In this document: piece after piece, positions 1 to 6,140 of the stretch
How the letters are laid out: each line of letters starts with the position of its first letter
Position numbering within the stretch: the stretch's first letter is position 1
From: Bradyrhizobium sp.
GTDB lineage: Bacteria > Pseudomonadota > Alphaproteobacteria > Rhizobiales > Xanthobacteraceae
Reading direction: 5' to 3'
DNA length: 9,405 nucleotides
Assembly (NCBI GenBank): GCA_028290165.1
Contig: JAQGKJ010000058.1
Coordinates: 1 to 9,405, forward strand
Notes under the pieces: generated by a model
Told to the model about the DNA's origin: nothing
What the model saw: only the letters and a program-made list of their open reading frames with translations
Databases searched by the model: none
Position numbers and translations under genes: made by a program

Positions 1-731
1 TGCGCCACGCTTTCTTTACGCGCGACGGCGGCGTGTCCGACGGCGTCTACGAGAGCCTCAATGGCGGCATCGGCTCGGGCGACGATCCCGCACGCGTCGC
101 GGAGAATCGCCGACGCATGGCGGAGCAGCTGGGCGTTGCGCCTCAGCATTTTCTCAGCGTGCATCAAACCCATTCGCCCGATGTCGTGGTGGCGTCAGGA
201 CCGTGGCAAGGCCCCTCGCGCCCGCTCGCCGACGCCATCGTCACGCGCACCGAAGGCCTCGCCGTCGGCGCCAGCGCGGCCGACTGCGGACCGATCCTGC
301 TGGTCGATCCCAAGGCGCGCGTCATAGGCGCGGCCCATGCCGGGTGGAAAGGCGCGCTGACCGGCATTGTGGAATCGACCGTCGAGGCGATGGAGAAACT
401 CGGCGCCGAACGCAGCGGCATCGTCGCCGCCATTGGCCCCCTGATCCACCAGCACTCATACGAGGTCGGCGGCGAATTCGTCGAACGTTTTGTCGAGGCC
501 GATGCGGAGCATGCGCTGTTCTTTATTCCCTCGGCGCGCGAAGGCCATGCGATGTTCGACCTCGCCGGTTTCATCCGGATGCGGCTCGAAAACGCAGGCG
601 TCCTGATGATCGACGACACCGGCCTCGATACCTATTCCGACGAGCGCTTCTTCAGCTACCGCCGCTCGGTGCATCGGAAAGAGCCGGATTACGGCCGGCA
701 TGTTCATGCGATTGCGCTGATGCGGGAGTAG
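1..731 (+). CDS. pgeF: PgeF/YfiH-family laccase-domain protein, 5' end cut by window edge
   Basis: This family is annotated as polyphenol oxidase, purine nucleoside phosphorylase or peptidoglycan editing factor; members are cytoplasmic, single-domain enzymes with a His/Cys metal-binding active site. The frame is open from base 3 with no start codon, and the first residues (RHAFFTRDGGVSDG) match the usual N-terminal HxFFTRxGGVS motif, so only a short N-terminal piece is missing. The active-site signatures are visible in order: HQTHS (His codon 162-164), AADCGP (Cys codon 285-287) and AHAGWKG (His codon 336-338). A C-terminal SYRR motif lies near 655-668. About 242 residues are visible, close to the family's normal length. 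Codon use is strongly GC-rich, as in prs. Family assignment is firm; the physiological role of this member (peptidoglycan editing versus nucleoside phosphorolysis) cannot be told from sequence. Confidence 0.93.
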   Translation, partial: RHAFFTRDGGVSDGVYESLNGGIGSGDDPARVAENRRRMAEQLGVAPQHFLSVHQTHSPDVVVASGPWQGPSRPLADAIVTRTEGLAVGASAADCGPILLVDPKARVIGAAHAGWKGALTGIVESTVEAMEKLGAERSGIVAAIGPLIHQHSYEVGGEFVERFVEADAEHALFFIPSAREGHAMFDLAGFIRMRLENAGVLMIDDTGLDTYSDERFFSYRRSVHRKEPDYGRHVHAIALMRE

Positions 732-809
732 TCGCCCGGCAATTTCGCCGACGGTAAGACGATTTTTGAACGAGACATCGATAAGAGATTTGGATCTGGC
801 GAGGACCTG

Positions 810-1151
810 ATGAAAGATTTGCAGTATTTGCAATTGTCGGCCCACTGATGGCCGCCGCTACTTGTTTTGATTTTACTGCCCGTGGCCGGAGTCCTCGAAG
901 GAGTGCCAATCGAAATCTCCACACCTGTCCTTCCGGCCTATTCCTATGCCGTGTTCGCAGCGCTGGTCGTCGCATTATTCGATTGGGTCGCATCTCTCAT
1001 CGAATTGCCGTTCCGGCCCATTGGTGCCGCGATCGTCGGGTGGGTCTTGGCCTTCGTCCTTCTTCGCGGGCTTCTGGCGCTGCCAGATTTGCGGGGATGG
1101 TCCGTAGCAATAGGTTTGTTAGGCGCCATCCCGGGCTTTATCTGCTCGTGA
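810..1151 (+). pseudogene. Small hydrophobic membrane protein gene interrupted by an in-frame TGA
   Basis: I do not recognise this family. An ATG at 810, preceded by GAGG at 801-804 (5-base spacing), opens a 12-codon frame (MKDLQYLQLSAH) that ends at TGA 846-848. The same frame continues at once (WPPLLVLILLPV...) without another stop until TGA 1149-1151. Read through, it would encode about 113 residues. The part after the stop is very hydrophobic, with probable membrane segments near 850-900, 940-1010 and 1020-1075, and ends in a glycine-rich hydrophobic tail. A TGG-to-TGA change at 846-848 would explain the arrangement. Otherwise translation would have to start at TTG 867, which has no visible Shine-Dalgarno sequence and lies inside the first hydrophobic stretch. 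It may be a decayed gene, a sequencing error, or a real 94-residue protein from the TTG. Bases 732-809 and 1152-1240 show no other gene. Confidence 0.4.
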
Positions 1152-1240
1152 GTGACGATGAAGATAAACAAGGAAAGCGTAATTGCCTGAAAACAGCAGG
1201 CGTATCGCGCTGGCGCGGGATTGGATCTCTCACTCCAACA

Positions 1241-2227
1241 TCATCCGAGCGCACCCTTCAGTTGCTCCACGAAAGCGGCTGCCGCCACCGGAAGAACGCG
1301 ATTTCGCCGGGTCGCGAGCAGCAATCGCGCCTGCAACAAAGGCGGATCGACCAACGGGAGCGCCACCATGTCGCCCGGCGGGATCAGCGCCTTGCCCGGA
1401 CTGCGGAACTGGAAACAGACGCCGCGATTCATGTGCGCGAAGGCCTTCATGGCTTCGACCGAGTTCGAAACCAGACGGGGGTCGAGATCGAATGAAGCGA
1501 ATGCAAGAACCTGCTCGATGAGAGCGCGCCCGGCCAGCGTGGTGTCGGCCAGCGCCAGCGGATAGGCCAGGCAATCACGCAGGTGCAGTTCGTCACGGCT
1601 GGCGAGCGGGTGATCGGGAACCACCATGGCACAGAGGGCCTGCCGTGCCACGGCGACGATCGCGACATCTTTCTTGCGCGGCGCATCGTGCGTCAAAATG
1701 AGATCGACCTGGTCCGCGACCAGGGCCTCGACCAGTTCTTCGGGCGCGCCGATCCGGACATGGAAGCGAACATACGGGTGGGTTGCCTGAAACCGGGTGA
1801 TTGCAGAGGGCAGTAATTCGCCTGCCACGGATTCTGCGGCAGCCACGCTCACCTGCCCGCGCACCAGGCCGCGAAGTTGCTCGATCCGCGATTCGACCAC
1901 TTTCAGCTCGGAAATCACCAGGCGGGCATAGACCAGGAAAGCTTCGCCGGCCGACGTGACGCGAACGCCGCGCGGCAAACGTTCGAACAAGGGCGCGCCG
2001 AGATCCATTTCGAGATCGAGGATTTGTCGGTTCAAGGCCGAGGAAGCGATATTGAGGGCGTCGGCCGCTTTCCGAATGGAGCCGCAGCGGGCGACGGCGT
2101 CGACATAGCTCAGCACCCGCGGTGGACGCAGCCGGCTGCGCGATTTCGTTTTGATGCGATCGGCCGCGCGCGACGGCGGTGCGGCCGCTCGCGGCGGAGG
2201 CTTGGCGCTGACCTGCTTTTTTCGCAT
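1241..2227 (-). CDS. LysR-type transcriptional regulator
   Basis: A 328-residue LysR-type regulator, probably the ligand-responsive activator of the divergent transporter/amidohydrolase operon. The winged helix-turn-helix spans about residues 36-95 (GSIRKAADALNIASSALN, then LEMDLGAPLFERLPRGVRVT and SAGE), typical of the family. A linker helix and a two-lobed effector-binding domain follow at about 120-325. The ATG at 2227 is chosen because AGGGGAG (plus-strand 2237-2243) sits 9 bases upstream; the frame stays open to 2371, but that extension reads like untranslated leader. The start leaves a tail of about 34 residues rich in Lys, Arg, Pro and Ala ahead of the DNA-binding domain, longer than usual for the family. 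Divergent placement on a cyanuric acid hydrolase-type operon resembles AtzR/atzDEF of Pseudomonas sp. ADP; that comparison is from known biology and the regulatory target here is inferred. Confidence 0.9.
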   Translation of the reverse strand: MRKKQVSAKPPPRAAAPPSRAADRIKTKSRSRLRPPRVLSYVDAVARCGSIRKAADALNIASSALNRQILDLEMDLGAPLFERLPRGVRVTSAGEAFLVYARLVISELKVVESRIEQLRGLVRGQVSVAAAESVAGELLPSAITRFQATHPYVRFHVRIGAPEELVEALVADQVDLILTHDAPRKKDVAIVAVARQALCAMVVPDHPLASRDELHLRDCLAYPLALADTTLAGRALIEQVLAFASFDLDPRLVSNSVEAMKAFAHMNRGVCFQFRSPGKALIPPGDMVALPLVDPPLLQARLLLATRRNRVLPVAAAAFVEQLKGALG

Positions 2228-2236
2228 TTCCGGCGG

Positions 2237-2243
2237 CTCCCCT
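2237..2243 (-). promoter_or_regulatory. Ribosome binding site fixing the LysR start
   Basis: On the minus strand this reads AGGGGAG and lies 9 bases before the ATG at 2227. It favours that codon over the farther upstream candidates in the same open frame (to 2371). Confidence 0.55.
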
Positions 2244-2328
2244 GGGGTCCCGTGTCGCTGAGAACAGCAAGGGCTGTGCCGCGCAAAAGGCCCGTGAAAC
2301 GGCGGGATGTCGCCCGCTTGTGCCGCCA

Positions 2329-2345
2329 GATCAGGCAGGATGATC
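2329..2345. promoter_or_regulatory. Candidate LysR-type operator, GATCA-N7-TGATC
   Basis: The 17-base sequence GATCAGGCAGGATGATC has perfect 5-base inverted arms. It contains both ATC-N9-GAT (as in nod boxes) and T-N11-A, the classic LysR-type recognition core. It lies 102 bases upstream of the LysR start and 108 bases upstream of the binding-protein start, a central position suited to autoregulation and activation of the divergent operon. Binding by the adjacent regulator is inferred. Confidence 0.55.
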
Positions 2346-2355
2346 GGGAAGTGAG

Positions 2356-2385
2356 CTGTTTTTACGCACACTGCAGCCTGTTTTT
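2356..2385. repeat. CTGTTTTT direct repeat, two copies with a 22-base period
   Basis: Identical 8-mers CTGTTTTT occur at 2356-2363 and 2378-2385, each preceded by AG or AGC. The 22-base period is about two helical turns, so both copies would face the same side of the DNA. They lie between the LTTR palindrome and the operon start, where a regulator's activation site or AT-rich promoter elements would be expected. They could be chance T tracts. Confidence 0.35.
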
Positions 2386-2414
2386 GGTTCTAGCGGCGCT
2401 CGCTCGAAAAGCGA

Positions 2415-2434
2415 TGATCTCGCGGTGCGGATCA
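2415..2434. promoter_or_regulatory. Second palindrome, TGATC-N10-GATCA, just upstream of the binding-protein RBS
   Basis: Perfect 5-base inverted arms TGATC (2415-2419) and GATCA (2430-2434) use the same half-site as the upstream box but face the opposite way, with a 10-base spacer. It ends 19 bases before the ATG at 2454 and abuts the Shine-Dalgarno sequence. It could be a secondary regulator site or a hairpin in the leader mRNA. It is not a canonical T-N11-A box. Confidence 0.35.
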
Positions 2435-2453
2435 CCTGAGGAGGGCAGCGATC

Positions 2454-3410
2454 ATGTTTTACCGTCTTGTTACGTCCATCGTCGCAGCGGTTCTGAGCGC
2501 AATGCTCACCGCGGCCCAGGCCGAGGAATCGGTGACACTGAGATTGAAGTGGTTTCACCAGGCGCAATTTGCGGGCTTCTACGTCGCCAAGGAGAAGGAC
2601 TTCTACAAATCCGCCGGATTGAACGTCGATATCCAGCCTGGCGGTCCGGATTTTCCGGCGATCCAGATGATAACCGGCGGCAACGAACAGTTCGGGGTCA
2701 CCGGCGCCGACCAGATCCTGATCGCGCGCAGCAAGGGCGTTCCGGTGGTAGCGCTGGCAGTCATCTTCCGCCGCAACCCGTTCGTTCTGTTTTCGCTGGC
2801 AAAGTCCGGCATCAAGACGCCGGCCGACTATGCCGGAAAAAATATCGGCGTGAAGATCGGTGGCAACGAGGAGCTGATCTACCGTGCCGTGCTTGCCAAG
2901 GCCGGCCTCGACAGGACCAAGCTGAACGAAATTCCCGTGAAGTTCGACATTACCCCGCTGCTCGCCGGCGCGGTCGACGTCTGGCCGGGGTACCTCATCA
3001 ACGAGGTGTTGGCGGCCAAGGAGAAGGGCTTTGACGTCAACGTCGTGTCCCCGCCGGACTATGGTATCGATCTTTATGCCGACACCTTGTTCACGACCGA
3101 GAAAATGCTCCAGGAGAAGCCGGACGTCGTCCGCAAATTTGTAACCGCGACGCTGAAGGGTTGGACCAGTGCAATCGCCGCTCCCGAGGAGGCTGCCCAG
3201 ATCACTGTCCAATCCGGAACGAAACTGACCTATGACCACGAGCTGGCGATGATGAAAGCGAGCCTGCCATTGCTGCAACCCGATGCGCAGCCGATCGGCT
3301 GGATGGATGCCGCAAACTGGAGTGCCACACAGAAGCTGCTTGTCGACGCCGGATTCCAAAAGACACCGGTCGATATCAGCAAGGCATTCACGGCTGAATT
3401 TCTCAAATGA
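2454..3410 (+). CDS. ABC transporter periplasmic substrate-binding protein, NMT1/THI5-like (SsuA/ThiY type)
   Basis: A 318-residue periplasmic solute receptor that delivers a small molecule to the ABC importer encoded next to it. Residues 1-23 form a Sec signal peptide (hydrophobic core VTSIVAAVLSAMLTA, cleavage after AQA). The mature protein opens with the NMT1/THI5 hallmark: LKWFHQAQFAGF (31-42) followed by YVAKEKDFY (43-51). Also typical are GGPDFPAIQMITGG (about 63-76), the Gly/Asp-rich TGADQ (about 82-86), and a C-terminal lobe beginning near the DITPLLAGAVD segment. Family members bind pyrimidine precursors of thiamine (ThiY/THI5), riboflavin or sulfonates, so a heterocyclic ligand is plausible. 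Its place as first gene of an operon ending in a ring-opening amidohydrolase suggests cyanuric acid, barbiturate or a related ring; this is inference. Start ATG 2454 is supported by GAGGAGGG 7 bases upstream. Its stop overlaps the ATPase start (ATGA). Confidence 0.9.
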   Translation: MFYRLVTSIVAAVLSAMLTAAQAEESVTLRLKWFHQAQFAGFYVAKEKDFYKSAGLNVDIQPGGPDFPAIQMITGGNEQFGVTGADQILIARSKGVPVVALAVIFRRNPFVLFSLAKSGIKTPADYAGKNIGVKIGGNEELIYRAVLAKAGLDRTKLNEIPVKFDITPLLAGAVDVWPGYLINEVLAAKEKGFDVNVVSPPDYGIDLYADTLFTTEKMLQEKPDVVRKFVTATLKGWTSAIAAPEEAAQITVQSGTKLTYDHELAMMKASLPLLQPDAQPIGWMDAANWSATQKLLVDAGFQKTPVDISKAFTAEFLK

Positions 3411-4201
3411 ACGCGATCGCGCTTGCGACCCGAGCGGAGGCGACATCACTGTCACGGCCCCAGCCTCTCATTACGATCGAGAACCTTGGGGTCCGCTTCG
3501 ACAGTGTGGTCGCTATCGAAAACCTGAACTTCGCCGTCGGGCGTGGAGAATTCGTCTCGCTGCTCGGGCCGAGCGGTTGCGGCAAATCTACCTTGCTGAG
3601 GGCGATCGCTCGACTGGTTCCGGTCGCGAGCGGCAAGATCGTTCTGCCGGATTCCAACTTGCGCATCGGCTTCATGTTTCAGAAGCCGTTGCTGCTGCCC
3701 TGGCGGACCACGCTCGATAACGTATTGCTGCCGGTGGAGATACAGTTTGGCGGCAGCGTAGTCGATCCGACCGACCACCAGCGCGCCCGCCGGATGCTCG
3801 AGATGGTTCAACTCGGCAGCTTTGCCGATGCCTATCCACACCAGCTGTCGGGTGGAATGCAGCAACGCGTGGCGCTCGCACGCGCGCTGATGAGCGATCC
3901 CGATGTGCTTTTGCTCGACGAACCCTTCGGTGCGCTCGACGAGCTCACGCGTGAAGTTCTCAACGAGGAGCTGATCCGGATCTGGCAAAGCCGGGACACG
4001 CGATTGCACACCATCGTCATGGTCACCCATTCGATACCCGAGGCAGTGACGATGTCGGATCGCGTGATCGTTTTGACCGACCGGCCTGCACGGCTCGTCG
4101 AAGACGTTCGGGTCGGATGTTTGCGGCCCCGCGCCCCGGAAGATCTGGAGGCGGTCGCCGCCATGAAGCACATCCGGGCGCTGGTAAGAGGTGGCCGATG
4201 A
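3407..4201 (+). CDS. ABC transporter ATP-binding protein, SsuB/TauB-like
   Basis: A 264-residue cytoplasmic nucleotide-binding subunit that powers the importer. All the motifs needed for ATP hydrolysis are present: Walker A GPSGCGKST (54-62, Lys60), Q-loop FQKPLLLPW (Gln92), signature LSGGMQQR (147-154), Walker B VLLLDEP (167-173, Glu172), D-loop ALD (176-178) and H-loop His208 in VMVTHS. The FQKPLLLPWRT sequence after the Q-loop is characteristic of the nitrate/sulfonate/taurine (SsuB/TauB) subfamily, consistent with the NMT1-type binding protein and SsuC-like permease. The N-terminus is about 20 residues longer than the core domain, but the start is set by the ATGA overlap with the preceding stop. 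A second ATGA overlap joins it to the permease. It appears intact, although its permease partner is frameshifted. Substrate cannot be read from this subunit. Confidence 0.93.
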   Translation: MNAIALATRAEATSLSRPQPLITIENLGVRFDSVVAIENLNFAVGRGEFVSLLGPSGCGKSTLLRAIARLVPVASGKIVLPDSNLRIGFMFQKPLLLPWRTTLDNVLLPVEIQFGGSVVDPTDHQRARRMLEMVQLGSFADAYPHQLSGGMQQRVALARALMSDPDVLLLDEPFGALDELTREVLNEELIRIWQSRDTRLHTIVMVTHSIPEAVTMSDRVIVLTDRPARLVEDVRVGCLRPRAPEDLEAVAAMKHIRALVRGGR

Positions 4202-4940
4202 GACAGCGTTTTCAAACACCGCTGATATTCGCGCTGGTTGCGCTGGCCGCCTGGCAGGCGATCGTCATGCTGGCCAACATCCCGGAATATCTGTTGCCGG
4301 CGCCGACTGCCATTTTCGCCAATGTCGACCGCACGCTTGCGATCCAGCTCGCGGTCACGTTTGTCGAAGCGCTGATCGGCTTCCTGATTGCCGGCGTGCT
4401 GGCGTTCGGTTGCGCCATCATGTTCGTTCGATTCAATACGCTTGAGGAAGGCCTGTTTCCGATCGCCATCGCTTCAAGACCACGCCGATCGTCGCGGTTG
4501 CTCCACTGCTGGTGATCTGGCTGGGGACGGGATGGTGGTCCAAGATCGTCGCGGTGATCCTGATCTGCTTTTTTCCGGTGCTGGTGAACGCGGTCAAAGG
4601 TCTCAAGGCAGCGGACGTGGAATACCGCGAACTGTTCCAGACGCTGGGTGCCACCCGGGCGCAGGAATTCCGCAAGCTGCGGATCCCCTATTGCCTCCCC
4701 TATCTGTTCTCGGCGCTGAAAATCTCGTCCTCGCTTGCCATCGTGGGCGCGATCGTTGGCGAGTTCGTCGGGGCCACCCAGGGGCTCGGCTATCTCATCA
4801 TGATATCGTCCGCGCATCTCGAAACGGCGACGCTGTTCGCCGCGATCGCGGCGGCGGCCTTGGCGGGCATCACGATGTTCTACGTCATCGGATGGACGGA
4901 ACAGCGAGTCATCTTCTGGCACAGCGGCAATATGGAATGA
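4198..4940 (+). pseudogene. ABC transporter permease, SsuC-like, with a one-base frameshift
   Basis: This inner-membrane permease should form the channel of the importer. Its sequence is split between two frames. From ATG 4198 (overlapping the ATPase stop, with an AGAGGTGG-like RBS) one frame encodes membrane segments up to ...EEGLFPIAIA at 4473, then runs through a non-homologous tail to TGA 4513-4515. The family's continuation, KTTPIVAVAPLLVIWLG, resumes in another frame from 4476 and ends at TGA 4938-4940. Only two bases (4474-4475) lie where a codon is expected, so one base is missing around 4471-4476. Repaired, the protein would be 247 residues, normal for the family, with the EAA loop that contacts the ATPase at about 144-164 (ELFQTLGAT...FRKLRIP). 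The flanking operon genes are intact, so a sequencing error is as likely as true decay. The site is not an obvious slippery sequence. Confidence 0.85.
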
Positions 4941-6061
4941 GCATGCGCACGACATCGGTTGACGTCATCCAAATCCCGACCAAAGGTCCCGGCGATGTCT
5001 CGTGTCTGATGGAGCTCATCGAGGCGGGAAAAATCGAGCCGTCATCGATCCTGGCCATCCTGGGAAAGACCGAAGGCAACGGCGGCGTCAACGATTTTAC
5101 GCGGGAATATGCGGTGTCGGCGCTATGCGTTGCGCTCGCGCCTTATGTCGATTTGCCCCCGAACGATGTCGAACAAAGAATCGCCTTTGTCATGTCGGGC
5201 GGCACGGAAGGCGTCCTCAGTCCGCATATCACCGTGTTCGCGCGCACGGCGGTAACCGATCGCAGCCCGGACCGCGGCCTCGCCGACAAGCGTCTCAGCA
5301 TCGGTATCGCGCAGACACGCAACTTCTCGCCAGAGGAGCTCGGCCGCGGCGCGCAGATCGAGGAGACGGCAAGCGCGGTTCGCGTGGCGATGGCAGATGC
5401 CGGAATCGACAATCCCAGGGATGTGCATTTTGTACAGATCAAATGTCCGTTGCTGACGAGCGACCGGATCGAAGCGGCCCACGCCAGAGGGCACAAGACC
5501 GTCACTACCAGCGCCTATGGATCGATGGCCTACTCGCGCGGCGCCTCCGCGCTCGGCGTGGCGGCGGCGCTCGGCGAGATCGACGGCACCGTTGGGGAGG
5601 AGCAGGTTCTAAAGAGCTGGAATTTGTTTTCGTCCGTGGCTTCCACATCAGCCGGTATCGAGTTGATGCACAATGTGGTGATCGTGCTGGGAAATTCGTT
5701 GTCATCCGCGAGCCCCTTTGTCATCGGACATGCCGTCATGCGCGACGCGATTGATTCCGCCGCGGTGATTGCGGCGCTGAAGAGCGTCGGGCTCGGTCTC
5801 GGAGAGCTCTCCGGTCCGAATGCGCGAAGCCGCCTCGTGAACATATTCGCCAAGGCCGAAGCGTCGCCGGACGGCAGCGTGCGCGGATTTCGTCACACCA
5901 TGCTCGACGATTCCGACATCGGCGCCACCCGGCATGCCCGCGCCGCTGTTGGAGGACTCATTAGCGGCCTCGCCGGGACCGGGGCCGTCTATGTTTCCGG
6001 GGGCGCGGAGCATCAGGGGCCGGCCGGCGGCGGGCCGGTGGCAGCCATTGCCCGCCTCTAA
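4937..6061 (+). CDS. Ring-opening amidohydrolase, cyanuric acid hydrolase/barbiturase family (AtzD/TrzD-like)
   Basis: A 374-residue cytoplasmic enzyme that hydrolyses the ring of a cyclic ureide: cyanuric acid to carboxybiuret (which decarboxylates to biuret) or barbiturate to ureidomalonate. The family folds as three similar domains, each giving a Lys, an Arg and a Ser around a threefold active site. Visible counterparts are Lys44 (GKTEGNGG), Arg56 (DFTR) and Ser87 (SGGTEG); Lys169 (QIKCPLL), Arg201 and Ser238 (STSAG); and Lys306 (FAKAEA), Arg335 or Arg332, and Ser354 (VSGGAEHQGPAGGGPVA), the last segment being the family's glycine-rich C-terminal signature. Length fits (about 360-375). Start ATG 4937 is preferred for its ATGA overlap with the permease stop; ATG 4943 is possible. 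The family has only these two well-characterised activities, and I cannot tell them apart by eye. Operon context with an NMT1-type importer and LysR gene supports a catabolic role. Confidence 0.93.
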   Translation: MSMRTTSVDVIQIPTKGPGDVSCLMELIEAGKIEPSSILAILGKTEGNGGVNDFTREYAVSALCVALAPYVDLPPNDVEQRIAFVMSGGTEGVLSPHITVFARTAVTDRSPDRGLADKRLSIGIAQTRNFSPEELGRGAQIEETASAVRVAMADAGIDNPRDVHFVQIKCPLLTSDRIEAAHARGHKTVTTSAYGSMAYSRGASALGVAAALGEIDGTVGEEQVLKSWNLFSSVASTSAGIELMHNVVIVLGNSLSSASPFVIGHAVMRDAIDSAAVIAALKSVGLGLGELSGPNARSRLVNIFAKAEASPDGSVRGFRHTMLDDSDIGATRHARAAVGGLISGLAGTGAVYVSGGAEHQGPAGGGPVAAIARL

Positions 6062-6124
6062 ACCTTTGTGACAATGGAGTTAGAGGCTGCCATCCGGTTC
6101 GGGTTCCGGTCCCTGCCCTAGACC

Positions 6125-6140
6125 TTAACGTGTTTTAACG
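6125..6140. repeat. TTAACG-N4-TTAACG direct repeat upstream of the lipoprotein gene
   Basis: TTAACG occurs at 6125-6130 and 6135-6140, 17 bases before the ATG at 6158. The pair resembles an alphaproteobacterial CtrA box (TTAA-N7-TTAAC), but the spacer between the TTAA cores is six bases, not seven, so assignment is weak. Confidence 0.25.

Larger units (their letters stand above)
2228..2453. promoter_or_regulatory. Divergent promoter region between the LysR gene and the uptake operon
   Basis: These 226 bases separate the LysR start from the binding-protein start and must hold the promoters for both directions. They contain an LTTR-type palindrome (2329-2345), a CTGTTTTT direct repeat (2356-2385) and a second palindrome (2415-2434). 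The pentamer GATCA or its complement TGATC occurs five times between 2329 and 2454, against roughly 0.25 expected by chance. No confident -35/-10 pair could be picked. A strong Shine-Dalgarno sequence, GAGGAGGG at 2439-2446, serves the ATG at 2454. Confidence 0.75.

Noticed and set aside
846..848. The TGA as a selenocysteine codon
   Set aside because: The protein is a small hydrophobic frame with no known selenoprotein features, and no SECIS-like hairpin was recognised just downstream.
1185..1201. Small hairpin GCCTG-AAAACAG-CAGGC between the convergent membrane frame and the LysR gene
   Set aside because: It is at a plausible terminator position but has only five base pairs and no T tract on either strand.
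2331..3455. A 374-codon minus-strand open frame opposite the binding-protein gene
   Set aside because: The plus-strand gene has a signal peptide, RBS and family motifs; the antisense frame shows none and would cross the divergent promoter.
4468..4482. Programmed ribosomal frameshifting in the permease
   Set aside because: No slippery heptamer, internal Shine-Dalgarno sequence or obvious downstream structure is visible; mutation or sequencing error is simpler.
4388..4936. Upstream extension of the hydrolase frame into the permease region
   Set aside because: The translated extension is low-complexity Arg/Gly-rich sequence in the third frame of the permease; family length and the ATGA junction put the start at 4937.
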